From NCBI RefSeq assembly GCF_003255815.1, contig NC_037680.1:22193886-22257885 (forward strand): a stretch of 64,000 bases of DNA, in the 5' to 3' direction. Made by a program: the position numbers and the translations under genes. This DNA comes from Theropithecus gelada. Taxonomy: Eukaryota > Chordata > Mammalia > Primates > Cercopithecidae. This document shows, in pieces, positions 22,959-31,650 of this stretch (position 1 is its first letter; every line of letters starts with the position of its first letter). The notes under the pieces were generated by a model, which searched no databases, was not told where the DNA came from, and was given only the letters and a program-made list of their open reading frames with translations.

Positions 22959-25013
22959 ATGGTCTTTAAGTGTTCTAGCGAAAAGAAGAGTCACAGGTAT
23001 CTCACTTTAAATCAAAAACTAGAAATGACTAAGCTTAGTGAGGAAGGCATGTTGAGAGCAGATGGACAGGCTGAAAGCTAGGCCTCTTTTGCCAAATGAT
23101 TTAGTCAATGTGTGAACGCAAAATGAAGCTCTTGAAGGAAATTAAGAGTGCTACTCCAGTGAACACAAAAATGGTAAGAAAGCAAAATAACCTTATTGCT
23201 GACATGAAGAAAGTTTGGGAGGTCTAGATAGAAGATCAAACAGGTCACACAATGTTATCTTAAGAGTTAAAGGCTAATCCAGAGCAAGGCCCTAACTTTT
23301 TAATTCTGTGAAGGCTTACAGGTGAGGGCACTGCTGAAGAGGTTGCTTCATGAGGTTTAAGGAAGAAGCCAGCTCCATAACGTAAAACTGTAAGGTTAAG
23401 CAGCAAATGCTGACGTAGAAGCTGCAGCAAATTACCCAGAAGATCTAGCTACACTATACAACAGGTTTTCAAGTAGAGGAAATAGACTTCTACTGGAAGA
23501 AGATCCCATCTAAGACTTTCACAGCTAGAACATAGAAGACAATGCCTGGCTTCAAAGACTCAAAGAACAGGCTGACTCTCTTGTTAGGGGCTAATGCAGC
23601 TGGTGACGTTATCTTGAAGCCGATGCTCATTTACCATTCTAAAAATTCTAGGATCCTTGAGAATTATGCCAAATTTACTCTGCCTATGTTCTATAAATGA
23701 AGCAACAAAGTCTGGATGACAGCACATCTGTTTACAGCAGGATTTACTGAATACTTAAACCTGTTATGCAGACCCAGTACCCACAGAAAAAGATTCCTTT
23801 CAAAATATTACTTCTCATTGCCTATGCACATGGTCACCAAAGAACTCTGATAGAGGTGTACAAGGAGATTAATGTTGTCTTCACGCCGGCTAATGCAACA
23901 TCCAATCTGCAGCCCATGGAACAAGGAGTAATTTTGATTTGCAAGTCTTTAAGAAACACATTTTGCCGCCGGGCGCTGTGGCTCACGCCTGTAATCCCAG
24001 CACTTTGGGAGGCCGAGGCGGGCAGATCACGGAGGTCAGAAGATCCAGACCATCCTGGCTAACCCACAGTGAAACCTCGTCTCTACTAAAAATACAAAAA
24101 ATTAGCCGGGCGCGGTGGCGGGCACCTGTAGTCCCAGCTATTCGCGAGGCTGAGGCAGGAGAATGGCGTGAACCCGGGAGGCGGAGCTTGCAGTGAGCTG
24201 AGATCCGGCCACTGCACTCCAGCCTGGGCGACAGAGCCAGACTCCGTCTCAAAAAAAATAAAAAATAAAAAATAAACACATTTTACAAGGCTATAGATGC
24301 CATAGATAATGATCCTCTGATGGACCTGAGCAAAGAAAATTGAAAACATTTTAAAAATGTTTCACCATTCTAGGTGCCACTACGAATATTTCACGATTCA
24401 TGTGAAGAGGTAAAAATACCACCGAAACTAGGATGCTAGGAGTTTAGAAGAAGTTGATTCCAATCCTCATGGATGGCTTTGAGGATCTCAAGACTTCAGT
24501 AGAGGGAGTATCTGCAGATGTTGTAGAAATAGTAAAAGAACTAGGATTAGAAGTGTAGCCTGAAGATGTGACTGAATTGCTTCACTCTCCTGATAAAACT
24601 TTAACAGATCATGAGTTGTTTGTTATGGATGAGCAAAGAAAGTGGTTTTTGGTTTTTTGTTTGTTTGTTTTTTGAGGTGAAATCTTCTTCTGATGACTAT
24701 GCTGTGCTCATTGAAATGACAACAAAGGATTTTGAATATTCCATCAACAGTAATAGGTTTTGAGAGGATTACCTCTAATTTTGAAAGAAGTTCTATTGTG
24801 GGTAAAATGCCATCAAACAACATCACGTGCTGCAGAGGAGTCTTTCATGAAAGGAAGAGTCAACTGATTTTGCAAACTTCATTGTTGTCTTATTTTAAGA
24901 AATTGCAACAGCCATCCCAACTTGCAGCAACCACCATTCTGCTCAGTCAGCAGCCATGGACATTGAGGCAAGACCCTCCACCAGTGAAGGCTGGGGTCTT
25001 TGATGATTGTTAG
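22959..25013 (+). pseudogene. Tigger1 transposase pseudogene
   Basis: In intact Tigger elements this gene encodes a pogo-family transposase with a helix-turn-helix DNA-binding N-terminus and a DDE catalytic domain. A start codon at 22959 opens a frame whose first residues (MVFKCSSEKK, then LTLNQKLEM) match the transposase N-terminus. The frame stops after 40 codons. Later relics appear in other frames: a catalytic-domain piece around 23766-23960 (KKIPFKILLLIAYAHGH, where the usual D-N of the motif is changed) and the C-terminal tail at 24732-25013 (LLSYFKKLQQPSQ). An Alu splits the catalytic region. It has frameshifts, stops and the insertion, and no sign of domestication. Confidence 0.92.
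23965..24273 (+). mobile_element. AluY of Old World monkey type, inside Tigger1, with target-site duplication
   Basis: Full length in sense with an A-rich tail. It is flanked by the 11-bp direct repeat AAACACATTTT at 23954-23964 and 24274-24284. The right arm carries GAGATCCGGCCACTGC, which from memory distinguishes cercopithecid AluYR copies from human AluY (GATCGCGCC). It has many intact CpGs, so it is fairly young. Confidence 0.92.
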
Positions 25014-25221
25014 CATTTTTTAGTAATATTTTTTCATTGAAAAGTACAGTTTTGGACATATGCTATTGTACACGTAATAGACTACGGTGTAGTGTAACTA
25101 TTACTTTTATATGGGCTGAGAAACCAAAAAATTTGTATGACTCAATTCATACATGGTTTATTATGTGCTTTATTATGGTGATCTGGAACTGAACCTGCGA
25201 TATCTCTGTAGTATGCCTTTA

Positions 25222-26132
25222 ACTGATAGTAACCAAATCCCACCTCCTAAAACCCATAGAGTATGATGTGTATCCCCTGAGTATTGCTACCATCTTGATC
25301 TCAGCTCTCAAGGTCAAAAACCCCTCAGCCCTAGGGACATACCGGGCAGGTTTTTGGGTTTTTTTTTTTTTTTTTTAATTGTTGTTGTTTGTTTGTTTCT
25401 TTTTCCTGCTAGCCTGGAAAGCTTTGAGAATAATGTATAGACAGGAAATTAGAGAAAGTAGAGTAATCTCACTCCACACAAAACTTTCATCCAATCTACA
25501 ATAATAAATTATTAACTTAATGTTAAAAATGCAAAAAAAAAGAAATTACTTTCTCTTATAAGCAATCCCTACCTGACATGCTCATAGGAGTAATTTGCTT
25601 ACTTTAACCAAAATATTACTTCCTCCTGAATAGCTAAACATACTTTTTAGATTTTATAATTAACCAAAATGAGAATAATTTTTTATAAATGTTCTCCTGT
25701 TTCATGGCCTTTAAATACCCAGTCCTACCTGATAAACAAGGGTAGTCTGGCTTTACCACATTCCAAAGCCTCATTTTGCCTGTGCTCATTATTTAGCACC
25801 TTTGGTTACATACTTGCTTGTTGTCTCTGGTTTTAACGCTTTCTACTAATTGGAGAATGAGGCACTTGCAGCATATTTTCATATCCGGTCAGTATCAGCA
25901 ATGTGGAAGTGTCTTCTCAGATCTATCATGAGCAAGCGGCCAAAGAGGAAAAAATAAAATTATCTGATAGCACCCACTATCGTTCCCCAACATCTGGGAT
26001 GGACCTTACATGAGAATTAACTTCTGTTCCTTCCCCAAATTATCGTTCCTTCCTCAAGTTGCCATCTGCTTCTGTTACTATAATTCACCACCTCCTCAAT
26101 TAAGCTTTGTTTTCTTCAACTTCTATCCTAGG
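25222..26132. other. Unassigned non-coding DNA
   Basis: It contains a T run (about 25350-25377) with a GTTT-rich tail. No repeat family or exon is recognised. Confidence 0.45.
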
Positions 26133-26622
26133 TTGGGGAATTAATTTACTATTGCTGCTATAACAAATTACTATAAATTTAGTGGCTTAGAGCAACACAC
26201 ACTTATTATCTTACAGTTCTGCAGGTTGGACGTATAACATGGGCTTCACTGGGCTAATATTAGGGGGTTGACAGGGCTGCGATAGTTTCTGGAAGATCCA
26301 GAGATGAATCCTTTTCCTTACCTCTTCCAGTTTCTAGAGGCTGCCCACATTCCTTGGCTCATGGTCCCTTTCTCCAGCTAGCAACATTGCATCTGTCTCA
26401 TTATTGCTCTGGAGTCTCTCACCACATTTGGGAAAGGTTCTCAGCTTTTAAGGAGCCGTATGACTTGATAGACACACACGGATAATTCAGGATTATTTCC
26501 CAATCTCAAGGTTCTTAACCCTAGTCACCTCTGCAAAGTCCCGTTTGCCATGTAAGGTAACATGTTTATAGGTTCTGGGGATTAGGGCATGGACATTCTG
26601 GGGGCCATTATATTGCCTACAA
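26133..26622 (-). mobile_element. MLT1A-type MaLR LTR, antisense
   Basis: It follows antisense MLT1A closely: 'ctattgctgctataacaaat', 'tagtggcttagagcaacac', 'ctagaggctgcccacattc', 'gccatgtaaggtaacatg', ending 'gggggccattatattgccta'. It ends ~60 bp before the left NUMT junction. Confidence 0.85.
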
Positions 26623-26683
26623 TGGTTGGTTTCTGACCATTTCCTTTCTCTCTCCCCCTAATCCGGGGAACTAACTAGGAAAT

Positions 26684-27411
26684 GATTTGCTGATATCAGG
26701 CTGTAACTGTCAGTGGATTATTCCAGTCTGATCTAAGCTTATGTAATGGGGAATATCTTCATGTTACTTATATTAACATTATTGCTTCTATTAAGTAATA
26801 GATTAGTTCAATGTGATGTAAGGAGTTCAATAGTGTGATTAGAATTCAGGATAGTCGGATGTTGAGCTTGACTGCTTTCTTCATTGGTGGCTGCTTTGGG
26901 GCCAACTATGATGGTAATATTTTTTACTCCCTGTAGGAAGGTTGTTTCCTAGAGTCTAAAGACCTGTCCCTCTTTAGATTAACAGTTAAACTTACAGGGA
27001 GATTAAGTAATTCTGTGGGTACGTTTAAAGTTGAACTAAGATTCTATCTTGGATAACCAGGTATCAACAGGCTTGGTAGGCTTATCACCGCTGCTCGTGA
27101 ATCTTCCCCCTACTTTGCCACATAGGTGGGTGTGCTTGCTCTTTCAGCTGTTCTTGAGTAGCTTGTCTAGTTTTGGGAGACTTGGCTTTAGTTATCTCTG
27201 TAAAGTTATTTCTATTTAATACATTATGCATAAGGTATAAGGGTTTGGCTTTGCTTTTTTATGCTTGACTTAGTTTTATCATCTTTCCCTTACGGTACTA
27301 CATCTATTGCACCAAGGTAAAAATTTCTATCACCTATACTTTTGTTTAGGTAAATGATTTAATTAAAATAATTTGATAATATTTTTAGAGAGGTTTGGGT
27401 CTAGAGTTAGC
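26684..27411 (-). pseudogene. NUMT: partial mitochondrial 16S rRNA (5' portion)
   Basis: About 730 bp corresponding to the 5' half of the large-subunit rRNA. Landmarks (plus strand): 'tgttacttatattaacatta', 'attggtggctgctttggggc', 'agttgaactaagattctatc', 'tagctgttcttg...' context near 27150 and 'catctttcccttacggtac'. It is truncated at 26684 by the NUMT junction, so the peptidyl-transferase half is absent. Not expected to function. Confidence 0.95.
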
Positions 27412-27482
27412 TCAAAGAGATAAAGTTGTGATGAAATCTTGTGAGTGTAGGCCAAATGCTTTGGGTTAAGTTACACACTTTG
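27412..27482 (-). pseudogene. NUMT: mitochondrial tRNA-Val
   Basis: It lies between the 12S and 16S relics, as in mtDNA. The minus strand begins CAAAGTGTGTAACTTAACC and ends at the 16S start. Substitutions disturb the stems. Nuclear RNA polymerase III A/B boxes were not assessed. Confidence 0.9.
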
Positions 27483-28403
27483 ATTTTTCCAAGCGCACTT
27501 TCCAGTATGCTTACCATGTTACAACTTATCTCTTCTATGTATGGGTAGAGAGCTTTAGTAATATTTGTTTCTAGAATAATATTTGAGGATGCTTACGGGT
27601 GTTGTGTGCGTGCTTCATGACCCTATTCAACCAACCACTCTGCTCTTGGTTTACTGCTACATCCTCTTTGAGCCCTTGAGATTTTCTGGGTAAAGAAAAT
27701 GTAGCCTCATAGGCTACACCTTGACCTAACATTTTTATGTGTATACTCATGCTTACTTTGCAACCTTTCTAGGGTTTGCTGAAGATGGCAGCATATAGGC
27801 TGGGGGCAAGAGGTGGTGAGGTGCATCAGGGTGTATCAATTATAGAACAGGCTCCTCTAGAGGAATATAAAGCACTGCCAAGTCCTTTGAGTTTTAAGCT
27901 GTTGCTTGTAGTATTCTGGTAAATGGTTTTGTTAATTTAACTATTTTAGTTTAGGGCTAAGCATAGCGGGGTATCTAATCCCAGTTTGGGTCTTAGCTAT
28001 TGTGTTTTCAGGATATTAAAGCCACTTTCATAGTGTGTTTTATTTCAGCTGGAGTTTTTTTACAACTTAGATGGAGTTTATCTTTATTGAGGGTAGATCT
28101 TAAACACTCTTTACACTGAGATCCGTTAGCTTGGGTTAATCACATAACCACGGTGGCTAGCATGAAATTGACCAACCCTAAGTACTAGTAGAGCTTCGTT
28201 AAACTTTTGCTTATTGCTAAAGACTTATCACTGCTGTTTCCTGTGGGGATGTGGTTGAACAAAGTATTTTGAGCTGCGTTTGTGCGTGCATGATACTTGC
28301 TCCTTTTGATTCAGGTGATCTAGAGGGCATCTTCACTGGGATGGGGATGCTTGCATGTGTAATCTTACTAAGAGTTAATAGAAAGACCAGGACCAAACCT
28401 TTT
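27483..28403 (-). pseudogene. NUMT: mitochondrial 12S rRNA, full span
   Basis: Complete small-subunit rRNA relic (~920 bp; intact primate copies are ~950). Highly conserved blocks are visible on the plus strand: 'gtatctaatcccagtttggg' (27971 region), 'caaggtgtagcc' as its complement near 27710, 'ggcaagaggtggtgaggtgc' and 'cctgtggggatgtgg'. Indels and substitutions are scattered. Confidence 0.96.
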
Positions 28404-28474
28404 TGTTTATGGGGTTGTGCAGACCCATCTAGACATTTTCAGTGTCTTGCCTGGAATAATTAAGCTACATTAAC
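28404..28474 (-). pseudogene. NUMT: mitochondrial tRNA-Phe
   Basis: The plus strand reads 'tgtttatggggttgtgcaga', then 'gacattttcagtgtcttgcc' and 'taagctacattaac'. This is the complement of tRNA-Phe at the 12S/control-region boundary. The anticodon-stem region is retained; the acceptor stem has a mismatch. Confidence 0.93.
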
Positions 28475-29784
28475 TGCACAAATGTTTGAGTATAAAACTA
28501 AAATATAAGGGGAATAAATAGTCACTTAAAATTATGGTAATTTAAGGGGTTTAACTTGAATTAGCAGAAGTTTGATAGAGAGGAATTTTATATTGGGGTA
28601 ATTATTTTAGGATGTTGTTTATGGGTAGCACTTTCAGAGGGTTATGTTCAAGGTATTATATTAGCTCTAGAGTGAAAATTTTGTTGTTATATTTGTTATA
28701 TAAGTAGAGGTTTAATTTAGTAGGGGGATTTTTAAGACTTTTGGGAAACATATCAATCAAAGGGTAGCTGTTGGGGTATTCATAATTAAAATATGACTTT
28801 TGGAATCTGTTTTAATCTCTTGTCTTGGGGATTTGGCAAGGGTACACTTACCTAGGTTGATGGTAAAGTCAGAGGTGGGGGAGAGGGGGTTGTGGATTAA
28901 ATCGAAAATAGTTCTTGAAAATAAGCATACATGATCGTGCCCACGTGATCGTGCGTCCATGATTGTGCATACTTGTCTATTGATTACTCGTGATGTCCTT
29001 CAAGCATGAATTAATTAACATCTTATGGTTGTTAGGCCGGGTCAGAATATTTAATATAAGCTCAGTTTCTACAGCTGGTTTGGCAGAAATCAAATCCGAG
29101 TTTTTCTACAGCTGATTCGGAGGGGACCAGGCCTTCTGTGATGGCGAGTAATAGCATTCCCCAAAGTTAAAAATACCAAATGCATGATCGTGCTCCCGTG
29201 ACTGGTTAATAGGGTGATAGTCACTAGTCCATCAAGATGTCTAATTTAAGGGGAATGTGTGGGCGATCTTAGTTTTATGGCCCTGAGGTAAGAACCAGAG
29301 GCCAGGGGTAGTTTCAGTATGGTCACCCCCAAGTGTTATGGGCCGGGAGCGAGGAAGGTAGTACTCCCGAGACGGATGATGGTTTCTCAGAGCTTGGTAG
29401 ATTAAAAGACCAAAATTTAGGAGGGGATATTCATGTTGACAAGGACTTTTTTGACTGAAATGTGCTATGTTCGAGGAACAATTTTATGCACTATGTAATA
29501 TTAAGGATTTTTAGTATGGGTCGATATTTGTATTGACTGGGTTTTGTTGTACGATTAATTATAGCGAATGTGAGATAGTTGGAGAGTTATTAATACATGC
29601 TTATATGTATGTGGATTGTATTTTTAATGTACCTTGATGTATTAATGTACTATGTACAGTTAAATAATTATAGTACAATATATTATTCATGGCACCTAGC
29701 AGTAATGCACGAAGTACATAAGAGCACTAATGTAAGAGTTCATTAAAACTGGCATGGTAGTTAAAGTGTGCGTTGAAAAAAGTA
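28475..29784 (-). pseudogene. NUMT: complete mitochondrial control region (D-loop), ~1.3 kb
   Basis: It lies between tRNA-Phe and tRNA-Pro. Conserved blocks in reverse order: CSB3 (about 28818-28842, 'tcttggggatttggcaaggg'), CSB2 (about 28871-28893, 'gaggtgggggagagggggt'), CSB1 (about 28987-29018, 'gtgatgtccttcaagcatga'). The central conserved domain is at 29240-29480 ('cacccccaagtgttatgggc', 'gaaatgtgctatgt'). TAS-like 'tgtactatgtaca' motifs are near 29650. Between CSB1 and CSB2 there are three imperfect 14-bp repeats. In mtDNA this region holds the promoters and the H-strand origin. In the nucleus it has no expected role. Confidence 0.95.
28930..28971. repeat. Imperfect 14-bp tandem repeat (3 units) in the NUMT control region
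   Basis: Units CATGATCGTGC (28930-28940), CGTGATCGTGC (28944-28954) and CATGATTGTGC (28958-28968) are each separated by three bases. A further dispersed copy (CATGATCGTGC) lies at 29183-29193. Confidence 0.85.
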
Positions 29785-29853
29785 CAGGGAATAGTTTAAT
29801 TAGAATTTCGGCTTTGGGTGTTGATGGTGAAGCAGGAATGCTTTTTTTCCTGA
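29785..29853 (+). pseudogene. NUMT: mitochondrial tRNA-Pro
   Basis: An L-strand gene, hence on the plus strand here. It reads CAGGGAATAGTTTAATTAGA, 'cggctttgggtgttgatg', ending 'tttcctga'. The TGG anticodon context 'ctttgggtg' is kept. Confidence 0.93.
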
Positions 29854-29856
29854 ATT

Positions 29857-29922
29857 GTACTGGGGAGGAAATTCTCCATTTCTGGTTTACAAGACCAGAG
29901 TATTGAGTTATATTACAAGGGC
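29857..29922 (-). pseudogene. NUMT: mitochondrial tRNA-Thr
   Basis: The plus strand shows 'ctggtttacaagaccagagt' and 'ttatattacaagggc', the complement of tRNA-Thr. It is next to CYTB as in mtDNA. Confidence 0.93.
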
Positions 29923-31052
29923 AGTTTCATTTAAGTAGCTCGTTTTCAATTAGGGCAATGATTGGTATAAGGGTGAGGACAGTAACGAAGTACATAATGG
30001 ATGCTGTCTGTCCGATGATAATAAAAGGGGAGTCGACTTGCTGCTCTCTGATTCATGTGAGTGTGAGCAGGTCAGCACTATAATTCAGAATAGGCATTGA
30101 CTTAATGGACAGAATACTATGCTTTGTTGGTTAGATGTGTGAAGTATAGGAATAACTGCTAGAATGAGAATGGAGGATATAAGGGCCAGCATACTTCCTA
30201 GTTTGTTGGGGATGGATCGTAAGTCTGCATATGCAAACTAAAAGTATCATTCTGGTTTAATGTGGGGTGGGGTATTGAGGGGGTTGGCTAAAGTGTAATT
30301 ATCCGGGCCACTCAGGAGATCAGATGAAAATAGTACTAGAATTATTAGGAGGAGGAGGAGGAGAGTTAGGCCTAGAATATATTTGACTGTGTAGTAAGGG
30401 TGGAAAGTGATTTTGCCGGGGTCTGATGAGATCCCCGAAGGTTATTAGATCCTGTTTCATGTACGAATAAAAGGAGAACAGTTGTTAGAGCTGCAATGAT
30501 GAAGGGAACGATAAAATGGAAGGCTAAAAGTCGTGTAAGGGTGGCTTTAGTCAACTGAGAATCCACCTCAAATTCATTGTACAAGGTCAGTTTCCATATA
30601 TGGGATGGCTGATAGTAGATTTGTAATTACTGTAGCACCTCAGAATGATATTTGGCCTCATGTAACCTATAAATGCTGTTGCTATGGTTGTGAGTAGGAG
30701 GATAACGTCAATATTTCAGGTTTTTAGAAATATAAATGACCTATAATATAAACCTTGGCCAACATGTAGGAAGAGGCAGGAGAAAAATATTGAAGCACAA
30801 TTAGCATGAAAACAGCAGATTATTCAGCCGTAGTTTACATCTCGGCTGATATTGGCGACTGAAGAGAAGGCAGTTAAGGTATCTGATGTGTAGTATACAC
30901 CCAGCAATCATTCTGTGATGATTTGGAGAATTAAGCAGGCACCAATAAGTGAGCAAATTTCATCATGTAGAAATGTTGGATGGTGTGGGAAGATCAATGA
31001 ACTAATGGTTAATAGTTTCTATTAGCGGGTGTGTGTTGTGTATTTTGGTCAT
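29923..31052 (-). pseudogene. CYTB: NUMT: cytochrome b pseudogene
   Basis: Full-span relic (~1130 bp; intact gene ~1140) of the complex III subunit. The start codon complement is at 31050-31052. An open piece at 30372-30584 reads in the transmembrane region (FHFIVPFIIAALTT, then HETGSNN). The residue after TTV, normally the second axial heme-ligand histidine of that helix, is Leu. The frame then shifts right after GSNN. Several nonsense changes follow, so it cannot encode a working protein. Confidence 0.96.
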
Positions 31053-31056
31053 TAGT

Positions 31057-31126
31057 ATTCTTACACTTGAAATACAACAATGGTTTTTTTATACCACTAG
31101 TCATAGTTATAGTCCGTGTAGGAATA
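31057..31126 (+). pseudogene. NUMT: mitochondrial tRNA-Glu
   Basis: A plus-strand copy between CYTB and ND6: 'attcttacacttgaaataca', 'agtccgtgtaggaata'. The anticodon region is altered by a longer T-run ('ggttttttta'). Confidence 0.92.
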
Positions 31127-31650
31127 ATGGCATATGTTTTATTTTTATTAAGTATTCTTTCTCTTACAGGGTTTGTAGGTTTTTCTTTGAAACTATCTCC
31201 TATTTACGGAGGCCTAGGGATGATTATTAGTGGTGCTGTGGGTTGTGGTACTGTGTTGAACTTTGATGGGGCTTTTGTGGGGTTAATAGTGTTTTAAATT
31301 TATTTGGACGATATAATGGTTGTTTTTGGTTATACTGCGTCAATGGCTATTGAGGAATACCCTGAAATATGAGGGTCAACTATTGACATTTGGGGGGCTT
31401 TATTATTAGGATTGTTAATGGGGTGGTGTTGATTCGGTGAATAGTTGAGTATGATGGGATGGTCATCACAATTAATTTTAATAGCGTGAGGAGTTGAATA
31501 ATTTTTGAGGATGAGGGGCGGGATTATTGAGTGAGGATTCTGTCAGTGTGACTGCTTTGTACAGTTATGGATGTTCATTGCTGGTAGTTACTGGTTGAAC
31601 ATTTTTTGTTAGTATTTATGTTGCAATTGAAATTACTCGGGGTAATAGAT
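31127..31650 (+). pseudogene. ND6: NUMT: ND6 pseudogene
   Basis: A relic of the one L-strand protein gene, on the plus strand here. It starts ATG at 31127 directly after tRNA-Glu. The N-terminus (MAYVLFLLSILSLTGFVGFS) is clearly ND6. Codon 57, at 31295-31297, is TAA where related genes have TTA (Leu), so the frame ends after 56 residues. The remainder is still alignable to 'ggttgaacattttttgttag' near the end. Its 3' end abuts ND5 as in mtDNA. Confidence 0.96.

Larger units (their letters stand above)
22561..25219 (+). mobile_element. Tigger1 (pogo-like mariner/Tc1) DNA transposon, near full length
   Basis: The termini are inverted repeats: CAGGCATAC at 22561-22569 and GTATGCCTT at 25211-25219. 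A TA dinucleotide follows at 25220-25221 and another precedes at 22559-22560, as expected for TA-targeted insertion. The left end holds 'aaattgaaggtttgtggcaa' and 'gatcagtgatctttgatgtt'. The right end holds 'tctggaactgaacctgcgat'. The interior is a decayed transposase gene interrupted by an AluY (23965-24273). Without the Alu the element is ~2.35 kb, close to the ~2.4 kb of intact Tigger1. Confidence 0.95.

Noticed and set aside
31031..31297. 88-codon frame taken as a new small membrane protein
   Set aside because: It is CYTB start region plus tRNA-Glu read through into the ND6 relic. Only the last 56 residues are ND6-like.
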